Source: Methylotuvimicrobium sp. KM2
GTDB taxonomy: Bacteria; Pseudomonadota; Gammaproteobacteria; Methylococcales; Methylomonadaceae
Assembly: GCF_038051925.1 (NCBI RefSeq)
Contig: NZ_CP150634.1
Coordinates: 744,001-808,000 of the forward strand
Reading direction: 5' to 3'
DNA: 64,000 nt
Shown here: piece after piece, positions 56,604 to 64,000 of the stretch
How the letters are laid out: every line of letters starts with the position of its first letter
How positions within the stretch are numbered: the first letter of the stretch is position 1
Position numbers and translations under genes: made by a program
Notes under the pieces: model-generated
What the model saw: only the letters and a program-made list of their open reading frames with translations
The model's database searches: none
Told to the model about the DNA's origin: nothing

Positions 56604-58388
56604 ATGCACGATCAAAACTTTAAAAACCTGATTCTCGACTACCCCGTACAAGCCTGATTGGCGGTGCTAGTTTTCTCAGTTCTCATTTATGTTTTTGGGT
56701 TCTCAGCAATATATGTTACAGGTGAAATCCTATGCGAAAACCATGAACACTAAAAAATCAATGAAGCACGACACCGGCTATAAATTGCTATTCAGTCACC
56801 CGCGCCTGGTCGAAGACTTAATCACCGGCTTCGTTCATCCCGACTGGCTGGACGCTATCGACTTTAAAACTCTGGAACCGTATAAAGCCAGTTTTGTTAC
56901 CGATGACTTACGCCAGCGTCACGATGACAGCATCTGGCGGCTGAAATTTAAAGACACCTGGCTGTATCTCTATTTGCTGCTGGAATTTCAATCCAGCGAC
57001 GACTATTTTATGGCCAATCGCGTGATGACCTATATGGGCCTGCTCTATCAAGACATCATCCGCTCCCAGTCCCTGAAAAAAGGCGACAAACTGCCGCCGG
57101 TGATGCCCATCGTCATTTATAATGGTTCACCGGACTGGACAGGCCCGGTAGCCATAGACGGCTTGATTGATTCGGTGCATCCCGCCTTAAGTGCTTACAC
57201 GCCGCGCCTGAGTTATTTTTTATTGCAAGAGAAAGACGCCCCGAAAGACTACAGCCAAAAGCATCCTAACAATCTGGTCGGGCATCTGATTGCCATGGAA
57301 CATTGCCGCACGCCGGATGACATGCGGGCCTGTATTCAGCGCTTGCACCAACAACTGAAAACGCCGCAATATCAAGACATTCGTCGAAGCTTTGCCATTT
57401 GGTTAAGTCGCCTATTGCGCGTAAAATTAAAACAAGACAGCATCCCTGAGTATCAAGAACTGAATGAGGTAGACGCCATGTTAGCAGAACAAATGACCGA
57501 TTGGACCCTGCAATGGAAAAATGAAGGCATGAAGGAAGGTGAAAAAATAGGTGAGAAACGCGGCGAGAAACGCGGCGAGAAACGCGGCGAGAAACGCGGC
57601 GTTCGAAAAGAAGCCGCTCACTTGTTGAGCATGCAAATTCGTTTGAAATACGGTGATTTGCCAGCGTGGGCCGAACAGCGCATACAACAAGCCGACACTC
57701 GACAACTCGAAAAGTGGGCCGGGCGCATTTTTGCTGCCGATACTTTGGATGCATTGCTGCAATAATGCCGATTTTGTTTTTTAACGGGTGTCAAGATAGT
57801 CGGCTTTTCCTCGTTCCCTTCGCGCCAGTGTGGGAATGCATGCCGGTCTTGCCTTAGCCCGTAGGATGCGGTTCACGCTGTTCACCGCATCCTACATTCT
57901 CAAACAAGCGTTTCTGTACTGATTCACACCCCCCCTATCGTTCCCACGCTCCGGCGCTCATCGTTATACACAAGTATCGGTAAACTTGCTAAACAGATGT
58001 CATCGTACACCTGGAAACGGTGCTGTTTGATAAATCTGCGGATATTTTCTGGTTCCCACGGTCCTCCGTGGGAACCCATACCATGTCAGCCGAGGCAAGA
58101 TCGGTATGCATTCCCACGCTGGAACGGTGGGAACGAGGAAAGTTATCATCTCCATGCAGAGCGTCACTGCCATTAAGTAAGCCATCACAGAAATGAATAA
58201 TGCTTGTATTCAGGCTCTAATGCACCTCAAAAGCTTGCCATCCATGGCGCTGGATTCCCGCCAGTCCATAGCGGAATGACGAGTTTCCGTTTTTTCTGGT
58301 TCCCACGGTCCTCCGTGGGAACCCATACCTTGTCAGTCGAGGCAAGATCGGTATGCATTCCCACGCTGGAGCGGTGGGAACGAGGAAA
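56604..58388. repeat. 1.78-kb block, copy 2 of the large direct repeat
   Basis: Matches 52760-54521: truncated 55095-type gene start, Rpn/DUF4351 gene, R8 hairpin, partial R2 element, two R1 elements (about 58045-58139 and 58296-58388). The two copies differ by scattered single bases and by four against two 12-bp GAGAAACGCGGC units. Confidence 0.92.
56743..57765 (+). CDS. Rpn/YhgA-like nuclease with DUF4351 C-terminus, copy 2
   Basis: 340 residues from ATG 56743; near-identical to the product of 52901. Differences seen include Asp for Glu in HPDWLDAIDF, Pro for Ser in NGSPDWTG, Ala for Thr in EKDAPKDY, and the linker EKIGEKRGEKRGEKRGEKRG with four GEKR units instead of two. Both reading frames are undamaged, which argues for a recent duplication or for selection. 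Confidence 0.85.
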   Translation: MNTKKSMKHDTGYKLLFSHPRLVEDLITGFVHPDWLDAIDFKTLEPYKASFVTDDLRQRHDDSIWRLKFKDTWLYLYLLLEFQSSDDYFMANRVMTYMGLLYQDIIRSQSLKKGDKLPPVMPIVIYNGSPDWTGPVAIDGLIDSVHPALSAYTPRLSYFLLQEKDAPKDYSQKHPNNLVGHLIAMEHCRTPDDMRACIQRLHQQLKTPQYQDIRRSFAIWLSRLLRVKLKQDSIPEYQELNEVDAMLAEQMTDWTLQWKNEGMKEGEKIGEKRGEKRGEKRGEKRGVRKEAAHLLSMQIRLKYGDLPAWAEQRIQQADTRQLEKWAGRIFAADTLDALLQ

Positions 58389-58769
58389 AATTACCCTTTT
58401 GCAATCTTAACCAATGAGACCTCGATACCCTCCTTTATTGCCTACATCCTAGCACCTCCCTCACCTAACGCTAGGTGATCCGCGTAGGGTACGCTGTGCG
58501 TACCATGGTAGCCCCGCGATGTTCATGTGCCAACCGAGTCGCCAGGGGCACGGCTGTGGTACGCGCAGCGTACCCTACAATTTATGTATAACGATGAGAG
58601 CTCCGTTGGGAAACCTTTCACGTCGGATTTTGCTTACCGGTTTCGAGAAGCTGCAGCTTCTCGGGCTGCATTCCCAAGCAAAGAGCTTGGGAGCGAGCGA
58701 AAAGTGCCGAAATTTGATGTGCGATAGGTATATAACGATCATGGACGAAACTATTCGGTGTTTTGAACG
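58389..58769. repeat. R2 element and glycosyltransferase 3' flank
   Basis: 58389-58600 is an R2 element in inverse orientation: AAATTACCCTTTTGCAATCTT, hairpin CTCACCTAACGCTAGGTGA, then GTAGGGTACGCTGTGCGTACC and its partner GGTACGCGCAGCGTACCCTAC, ending TTATGTATAACGATGAG. After it comes the block duplicated at 56157-56325. No gene. Confidence 0.75.
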
Positions 58770-59792
58770 CTATGTGGGTAACGATAGTGTTTTATAGGTT
58801 TCTGTATAACGGTTTACCGCCACATTTTCACTGAAAAGCTCCGCGTTATTGCGAGAAGCTTCTTTCATCTTTCGCCAAAGTTTTTGATTATCCCGCATCT
58901 CTCCGGCCGCTTCGGCAAAGGCTTCGGTATCATCTATCGGGCAGAGTCTGCCGGTTAGGCGGTCTTTTACGATTTCAGGCATCGAAGTTGCGTTGCTACT
59001 GATGATTGGCAAACCGCAAGCTTGCGCTTCTAAGGCGCTGAGACTGAGTCCCTCCAGTCGTGTCGGAAACAGCAAGGCATCGCACTGTTGATAGTTTTTG
59101 ATCAATTCTGCTGGTGAAGTCAGGCGTCCCAAGGGAATTAAATTGTGCGACGACTGGTCTTGCGCGCCGAGTTCTTGTGCTGTGCCGGTGTAATGCAGTT
59201 CAAAATTCGGGCCCAGTCGCTGCATGATGACCGGCAATAAATCGGCTCCTTTACGGCGGCTGAGATTGCCGACAAACAACAGCCGAAACGGTGTGTTGGG
59301 TGTTTCTCTAGGGTCGGGTTGAAAGCTGTCTATGTCGATCCAGTTGTATAGCGGAATGATGCCTTGTCGTCCGAATACTTTAGCGGCTTGTTGTGCGGTA
59401 TAGTGGCTGACTGCGGTGACAGCGGCGGCTTTTTCGATCGCATTGGCTTCCAGTCTTTTGATCCAAAAGCGATGATACTGTTTTTGCAAAAAACTTTTAT
59501 ACGGTTCGAATGCCGGGTCATGCACACAGCTATGTAATGTGACGACTAAGGGTAAATGGTTAGGAATAAACCTGTCATGCAGCCAGGAATTGATGTGCAC
59601 GACGGTAGCCCATGAGGGTGGTTTGGGTATCGGGACGGTATAAGGCGCATATTCGGCTCTATGCGGCAGCCAGGTGATTTCGGCGCGAATGCTACGCCGG
59701 TTTAATGCGTCCACCAAGCGAAGGGTGAACATATCGGATCCGGTGCCAGCTTTGATGGTCGGAAACCAAACGGCTGGAATTTGTTTCGGCAT
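58770..59792 (-). CDS. Family 4 glycosyltransferase
   Basis: 340 residues. VWFPTIKAGTGSDMFTLRLVDALNRRSIRAEITWLP start, VVTLHSCVHDPAFEPYKSFLQKQYHRFWIKRLEANAIEKAAAVTAVSHYTAQQ, donor domain LLFVGNLSRRKGADLLPVIMQRLG and FPTRLEGLSLSALEAQACGLPIISSNATSMPEIV. Opposite in direction to the main polysaccharide locus. Its 3' end was copied to 56326. Confidence 0.92.
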   Translation of the reverse strand: MPKQIPAVWFPTIKAGTGSDMFTLRLVDALNRRSIRAEITWLPHRAEYAPYTVPIPKPPSWATVVHINSWLHDRFIPNHLPLVVTLHSCVHDPAFEPYKSFLQKQYHRFWIKRLEANAIEKAAAVTAVSHYTAQQAAKVFGRQGIIPLYNWIDIDSFQPDPRETPNTPFRLLFVGNLSRRKGADLLPVIMQRLGPNFELHYTGTAQELGAQDQSSHNLIPLGRLTSPAELIKNYQQCDALLFPTRLEGLSLSALEAQACGLPIISSNATSMPEIVKDRLTGRLCPIDDTEAFAEAAGEMRDNQKLWRKMKEASRNNAELFSENVAVNRYTETYKTLSLPT

Positions 59793-59899
59793 GGCTTACC
59801 TCGGTTTTGTAAATATTCAGTCCATCTCTTTAAAAAAGACGACTTGCCTAATGTCGATAGTTAACGATAATTGAAGCGTTGACTCAAGCTATTGGACTC

Positions 59900-60005
59900 A
59901 TGCACGATCAAAACTTTAAAAATCTGATTCTCGACTACCCCGTGCAAGCCTTGCAGTTTTTTGCCGCCGAGGAAGCGCCCGACGACTTGCCGCAAGCGCG
60001 CATTT
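59900..60005 (+). pseudogene. 5' fragment of the 55095-type gene cut by an R1 element
   Basis: MHDQNFKNLILDYPVQALQFFAAEEAPDDLPQARI is identical in sequence to residues 1-35 of the 55095 gene; at GCGCATT the R1 sequence TTCTGGTTCCCACGG begins. The frame runs on into repeat-coded residues and stops at 60109. Confidence 0.92.
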
Positions 60006-60260
60006 TCTGGTTCCCACGGTCCTCCGTGGGAACCCATACCTTGTCAGCCGAGGCAAGATCGGTACGCATTCCCACGCTGGAGCGGTGGGAACGAGGAAAG
60101 AAACTTTAGGAATGCGGGTTGCGCTTGTCGGGATTTTCGACCTCTGGGGACGCAGAGCGTCCCGGGATGCATTCCCACACAGAGCGTAGGAACGATGAAA
60201 AAATCAATATATCTATCAATTTTCAGCCATAGCAAATTGTTTTATTTGGCTATTTCGTAG
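60005..60260. repeat. R1 element followed by inverted R6
   Basis: R1 at 60005-60099. R6 in inverse orientation at about 60115-60250, with GGGACGCAGAGCGTCCC and the tail CAATATATCTATCAATTTTC. The gap to the lipoprotein gene (60260-60365) holds nothing else recognisable. Confidence 0.8.
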
Positions 60261-60365
60261 GGATACCTCAGAACCGGCCCCTTTTCCGACTTTTGATTTT
60301 TGTTAATCAATCAGGGCTGAGCTGTTAAAATTGAAACCCTTGGGCCTAAGAAATTAAGGAATGAA

Positions 60366-60704
60366 ATGAGTAAAAATAAATCAGTTATCATGGCTGTTTG
60401 GGTGGTCGCTTTGTCGGCGTGCGGTGGCGGCGGTGAGGATAGCGGTATGTCTCAGGTAAAATCGGCTTTTCTTGATAGTTGTATACAAAAGGAAGGGCGT
60501 GCGCGCCCTGTCGAGCAGGCTAGGTCGTATTGTGATTGTGTGGCCGATTCTGTTTTCGGCAATAGGGATATTTCCAATGAAACCAAAAGGCTCATGTTTT
60601 CGATGAGCGATAAAGATAGTCAACTGTATAAAAAAGATGATGCCGCGATGGTTAGAGGCGCACTGATGGCTTGCTATACTTCTAATTTTTATAAGAAAAA
60701 ATAG
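60366..60704 (+). CDS. Small lipoprotein of unknown function
   Basis: 112 residues. A short signal peptide MSKNKSVIMAVWVVALSAC with lipobox LSAC (Cys19), then GGGGEDSG, an outer-membrane-type lipoprotein start. The mature part has four more cysteines (DSCIQK, SYCDC, MACYTS), probably two disulfides. No family recognised with certainty; the Cys arrangement resembles small periplasmic helical proteins with the pattern C..YC.C.......AC. Confidence 0.75.
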   Translation: MSKNKSVIMAVWVVALSACGGGGEDSGMSQVKSAFLDSCIQKEGRARPVEQARSYCDCVADSVFGNRDISNETKRLMFSMSDKDSQLYKKDDAAMVRGALMACYTSNFYKKK

Positions 60705-60799
60705 GCTTTGTGCGAGACAATACTCCCTTTTGATTGAAAAGCCGCGTAAGAATAAAAGGTATGGGATGCGCCTATCGAGGACCGCCGTTTACCCGGCAT

Positions 60800-60960
60800 C
60801 TAAATCCAGCACCTAAATTCCCTAGGTATTTGGCAATGATGCAAAAATCATGGCTCATTTAGGTGCTGGGTTCATGTCAGCCCTGGCAATCAATCGCCGC
60901 CGTCAAGTCTACAGGGGCCTATTTACCTAGCGGCCTGTTTTGGGTAGGAAGGCTTTAACC
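60800..60960. repeat. R5 element
   Basis: CCAGCACCTAAATTCCCTAGG and TCATTTAGGTGCTGGGTTCA form the same long hairpin as 76-136, followed by CGCCGTCAAGTCTACAGGGG. 60961-61157 contains ATG/CATGAAG-rich short repeats (AAGATCATGAAGAAT, CTTCATGAACTTCATGTGCTTC) and no gene. Confidence 0.7.
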
Positions 60961-61157
60961 TAGAAAAAGCATTTCACCATGAAGATCATGAAGAATAAGA
61001 AGTTAACTCAATAACTTGTCATTCGTTTATGAACAACTTTCGCTCACCCGAAAGGTTAGCTGCAATGTTTAGGTAATCTATTGAAATACTTCATGAACTT
61101 CATGTGCTTCATGGTTGAGCTGCCGAATTTAGGTTTAATGGTCAATAGAACGAGTAT

Positions 61158-62231
61158 TTAATCAGTTTTGGCGGCTTTTGCTTTGTTTTTGGCTAGTAAG
61201 TTGGGCGGCGGGCCGATCGGGTCGAAGTTTTTGAGTAACGGTACGTCGTCTTTGTTGACCCACATGACATTCATATCATAGGATCCTTGCGGGCCCCAGC
61301 CGCCGAAGAATTTTTTGCCATCCGGCGTGAAGGCCCAGCACATGTCCTCGCCCGCCGTATTGATGGTGTCGCCCAGGTTCAAAGGCTCTTGCCATTCGCC
61401 TTGGGGATTTTGATAGGAAATCCATTCGTCGTGCCCGCCACGCGAGCCCATGTCGGGGCGCGTGCTGGTGATGATCAGGCTTTTGCCGTCCTTCGAGAGG
61501 CCGGTCCAATGTAAATGATCCCGGTATGGGGAGTTGATCCTCGGTCCTAGGCTTTCGGGGTTCTGCCAAACGCCGTTTTTCTTTTCGACCTTCCAGATGT
61601 CGCTGTCCTGAGTGACTCCGGGTTGTTGGTAGCTGAAGTAAATCAGGCTGTCCGATACGATGATCGGGCAATGTTCTTCGCCGGTCGGCGTGTTGAGGTT
61701 AGGCAGTTCAGGCACATCATTCCAATTTTTGGCCGGCTGCCAGACGCCATCGATTTTCTGCGCTACGTAGAGATCGCCGGTCGACAGATTGCCCGGTTCG
61801 TAGCGGGTAAAATAAAGGGCGTTGCCGTCATCCGAGAGGCTTGGTTCCAACTCCCAGGCAGAGGTATTGATGTTCGGCCCCACGGTTGGGTCGACGCTTG
61901 GTCCCAGATGAATCGGGGTTTGCCAAACGCCATTCACGTTGTGAGACATCCAGATGTCGAAGCTGTAGGGATTGCCTTGTGATTCGATGACACCGGGTCG
62001 AGTCGAAACGAAAACGACCGTTTTGCCATCTGCGCTGTAGGTCAGTTCAAATTCCGAAGCCGAGGAGTTGATCGGCTCGCCGATGCTTTGCGCTAACGGG
62101 TGCGGCTTTGCGTTTTCGCCGGCAGGGATGTCCATGCCAGGCATCGCATAAGACACGTTCTGCGTCAAAAGAAGCGTCAGCGCTGCCAAATAGGACTTGG
62201 AGATAAAAGATTTTGTTTTCATAGTGTGCAT
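61158..62231 (-). CDS. Secreted PD40/TolB-like beta-propeller protein
   Basis: 357 residues from ATG 62231 (or 354 from 62222). The signal peptide MKTKSFISKSYLAALTLLLTQNVSYA is clear, cut before MPG. Repeated PD40-type blades: ELTYSADGKTVVFVSTRPG, EPSLSDDGNALYFTRYEPG, PIIVSDSLIYFSYQQPG, TGLSKDGKSLIITSTRP, WAFTPDGKKFFGG. Periplasmic or outer-membrane-exposed; the ligand is unknown. The longer open frame overlaps the methyltransferase upstream and is not the likely start. Confidence 0.85.
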   Translation of the reverse strand: MHTMKTKSFISKSYLAALTLLLTQNVSYAMPGMDIPAGENAKPHPLAQSIGEPINSSASEFELTYSADGKTVVFVSTRPGVIESQGNPYSFDIWMSHNVNGVWQTPIHLGPSVDPTVGPNINTSAWELEPSLSDDGNALYFTRYEPGNLSTGDLYVAQKIDGVWQPAKNWNDVPELPNLNTPTGEEHCPIIVSDSLIYFSYQQPGVTQDSDIWKVEKKNGVWQNPESLGPRINSPYRDHLHWTGLSKDGKSLIITSTRPDMGSRGGHDEWISYQNPQGEWQEPLNLGDTINTAGEDMCWAFTPDGKKFFGGWGPQGSYDMNVMWVNKDDVPLLKNFDPIGPPPNLLAKNKAKAAKTD

Positions 62232-62256
62232 AATGTTATTCGGGTTGAGATCAAGG

Positions 62257-63060
62257 TTATCGGGCATCAGGCTTTTCCGTCTCGAACAGAATCGCTTGCA
62301 TCGGATAGCACATCGGGCTTGAGCCAAACTCTTTTTTGAAGGCCTCGGCCAATTCCGTCACGATATCCTCTGGATCGACGCCGCCCTTATCTCTGATTTC
62401 GAAGATCACCGGTGTGTACACCAAGGCACGCGCGAACGCCGTCACATCGAGAATATTGTATTCATGGCGTTGCACGGAAATGACCACAGGGTCGAAGCCG
62501 ATCTGAATCAACTGTTCTTTGAGAGGGTCGATTTGGTGGCAGGACACCGGATCGAATAAAAACTGCGGGGTTTCCGAGGGAAAGTATCGTTTAAGAACTT
62601 CGAAGCTTAAACTGGCGAACGGGTTGTAGCGTTCGGAGTCCCAAACGCGGAATAAATAACGACCGCCCGGTTTCAAGGTGCGGTAAACCTCCCGAAACCC
62701 TTTGTTCCGGTCGAAAAACATGATGCCGAATTGACAGACGACGGCATCGAAGGCTTCGTCATCGAACGGCAGTGTGGTGGCGTCGGCGTTTCGGAAGGTG
62801 ACTTGTTCACCCGAATGAAACTTTTGCCGAGCTACATCCATCATCGAATCGCTGATGTCGACTGCGGTCAAGCGAGCTTCTGTCGCCAATAAGTTGCGCA
62901 AGTGGCGCGTCACGATGCCGGTGCCGGCGGCGATTTCCAGTACGTCCATCGGTGCTTGTTCGGCGACGCGTCTTGCGGTATCGGCGCCGTAATGCTCGAA
63001 TAGGACCGGTCCAAGGTCGCGATCATACGGAATGACAACTTCATCAACATAGCCGGACAT
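62257..63060 (-). CDS. Class I SAM-dependent methyltransferase
   Basis: 267 residues from ATG 63060 (MSGYVDEVVIPYDRDLG), chosen because AGAGGAG lies about 8 nt upstream. MDVLEIAAGTGIVTRHLRNLL (motif I), LTAVDISDSMMDVARQKF, DATTLPFDDEAFDAVVCQFGIMFF and YRTLKPGGRYLFRVWD: the UbiE/COQ5-like small-molecule type. Followed 25 nt later by the beta-propeller gene, so the two may be co-transcribed. Substrate unknown. Confidence 0.9.
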   Translation of the reverse strand: MSGYVDEVVIPYDRDLGPVLFEHYGADTARRVAEQAPMDVLEIAAGTGIVTRHLRNLLATEARLTAVDISDSMMDVARQKFHSGEQVTFRNADATTLPFDDEAFDAVVCQFGIMFFDRNKGFREVYRTLKPGGRYLFRVWDSERYNPFASLSFEVLKRYFPSETPQFLFDPVSCHQIDPLKEQLIQIGFDPVVISVQRHEYNILDVTAFARALVYTPVIFEIRDKGGVDPEDIVTELAEAFKKEFGSSPMCYPMQAILFETEKPDAR

Positions 63061-63239
63061 CGTCTTTCTCCTCTGCATGGGTTTGATTGCCAATACGCCA
63101 AAAGCCAACAAAGGATTGAATTGCGCGCGGCAAGAATTGGTATCATTCGGATACCGTTGAATAAAGATAGATATTGTAAGGGAATCTTCTAATTATTAAA
63201 ACGCATAGCTAATACCCGCAAAAAGGGATTCTGATGTAT

Positions 63240-63489
63240 CCCCACAAAACGCTCGTTCCCATGCTCTGTGCTCATCGTTATACACAAATATCGGTAAACT
63301 TGCTAAACAGAGGTCATCGTATAACTGGAAACGGTGCTGTTTGATAAATCTGCGGATATTGGATATCAGTGGCTCCGAGATCGCGATCTAGGGATTCCTC
63401 GTTCCCACCGCTCCAGCGTGGGAATGCATACCGATCTTGCCTAGGCTGACAAGGTATGGGTTCCCACGGAGGACCGTGGAAACCAGAAA
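63240..63489. repeat. R2 left half and R1 element
   Basis: Left R2 end GTGCTCATCGTTATACACAA at 63268 to about 63395, then R1 at 63396-63489 (CCTCGTTCCCACCGCTCCAGCG to GGTTCCCACGGAGGACCGTGG and AACCAGAA). Confidence 0.8.
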
Positions 63490-63837
63490 TAAGTCAAAAA
63501 TTACCCTTTTGCAATCTTAACCAATTAGACCTCGATACTTTTTATTTGCATTTAATACCCTCGGATCTCCCTCACCTAACGCTAGGAGCCTGTCCGAGAA
63601 CTCGACAATTGAAATTTATAGCACAATATATAGTGCAATGTTTTATAAAAAATAACTATATATAGTGTGTATTTATTTGGATCTTGTATTCTCGGACAGG
63701 CTCCTAGGTGATCCGCGTAGGGTGCGCTGTGCGTACCATGGCAACCCCTCGATGTTCATTTCATGTGCCAACCGAACCGCTAGGGCACGGCTTTGGTGCG
63801 CGCAGCGTACCCTACAATTTATGTATAACGATGAGCG
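63490..63837. mobile_element. R2 element interrupted by another element
   Basis: Inverse R2 copy like 58389-58600: AAATTACCCTTTTGCAATCTT, CTCACCTAACGCTA, then the 120-bp insertion, then GGTGATCCGCGTAGGG and the end TTATGTATAACGATGAGCG. Comparison with 58467-58490 shows the uninterrupted site CTAACGCTAGGTGATCCGCG. Confidence 0.85.
63585..63704. mobile_element. 120-bp MITE-like insertion with perfect ends
   Basis: Begins GGAGCCTGTCCGAGAA and ends TTCTCGGACAGGCTCC, 16-bp perfect inverted repeats. The target is duplicated as TA (or CTAG, which cannot be told apart). The inside is AT-rich (ATATATAGTGCAATG, ACTATATATAGTGTG) with no ORF. Ends of this kind fit a small derivative of an IS5-like or related IS; no full-length parent is in the window. 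Confidence 0.9.
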
Positions 63838-63928
63838 CAGAGCGTAGGAACGATGAAAAAAATCAATATATCTATCAATTTTCAGCCATAGCAAATTGTT
63901 TTATTTGGCTATTTCGTGGGGATACCTC
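63836..63928. repeat. Inverted R6 fragment
   Basis: GCAGAGCGTAGGAACGATG, CAATATATCTATCAATTTTC, TTTGGCTATTTCGTGGGGA: the same tail as 60178-60255. Confidence 0.75.
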
Positions 63929-63929
63929 A

Positions 63930-63970
63930 GGGTCAGGTTGAATTAATAATTCAACCTGACCCCTTTTTTT
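63930..63970 (+). terminator. Perfect hairpin with T-run
   Basis: GGGTCAGGTTGAATT and AATTCAACCTGACCC are perfectly complementary around AAT (63930-63962), followed by CCTTTTTTT. It looks like an intrinsic terminator, but partial GGGGTCAGG fragments at 25307, 26250, 26528 and 27438 show that it is also part of a dispersed repeat family. Confidence 0.6.
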
Positions 63971-64000
63971 GTTCCGATCTCTCTTGATTGGAAGGTGTAA

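Noticed and set aside
61276..61671. 131-codon minus ORF within the beta-propeller gene
   Set aside because: Alternative frame of a well-supported secreted protein.

Overview
The window reads as a Gram-negative gammaproteobacterial chromosome, most likely a methanotroph-type (Methylococcales-like) genome. The basis is the enterobacterial-style order of the mla/murA and kdsD-kdsC-lptCAB-rpoN-hpf-rapZ clusters, a minCDE operon, type IV pilin, lipopolysaccharide transport genes and very abundant REP/MITE-like intergenic repeats. The exact genus is inference; no rRNA or methane-oxidation gene is present.

Region 1 (1-21.3 kb) is a conserved core. On the minus strand lie mlaF-mlaE-mlaD-mlaB-murA-hisG-hisD (phospholipid transport, peptidoglycan precursor, histidine). 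Divergent from it are a Ca2+/cation antiporter, kdsD, kdsC, lptC, lptA, lptB, rpoN, hpf and rapZ. Then come minC-minD-minE with a small winged-helix gene, a PiT phosphate transporter, and a TPP riboswitch followed by thiC. mlaC and ibaG (mla cluster) and ptsN/npr (rpoN cluster) are missing from their usual places.

Region 2 (21.3-28.7 kb) holds repeat clusters, a type IV pilin gene with a good sigma-54 promoter and a terminator, a membrane GT-C/TPR protein probably linked to pilin glycosylation, two toxin-antitoxin pairs and a Uma2-family nuclease.

Region 3 (28.7-60 kb) is a surface-polysaccharide accessory locus: glycosyltransferases, an ABC-2 exporter (intact permease at 32 kb, intact Wzt-type ATPase at 39.6 kb), an aminotransferase, WbqC, a sulfotransferase, methyltransferases, and a glycerol-phosphate module (TagD-like cytidylyltransferase plus two CDP-glycerol transferase-like proteins). 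Together these suggest a teichoic-acid-like or glycerol-phosphate-decorated exported polymer. Between the intact permease and the intact ATPase lies a 6.7 kb graveyard with five decayed ATPase copies, a decayed permease, decayed DUF4160/DUF2442 genes, several toxin-antitoxin pairs and an Rpn-type nuclease. Downstream (52.7-60 kb) a 1.76 kb block carrying an Rpn/DUF4351 gene is present twice, with a collapsed copy of the TagD-transferase cassette and broken glycosyltransferase and Rpn fragments in between.

Region 4 (60-64 kb) has a small lipoprotein, a SAM methyltransferase, a secreted PD40 beta-propeller protein, and a dense terminal repeat cluster in which one inverted-repeat element is inserted inside another.

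All protein identities are from reading the translations by eye; no database search was run.
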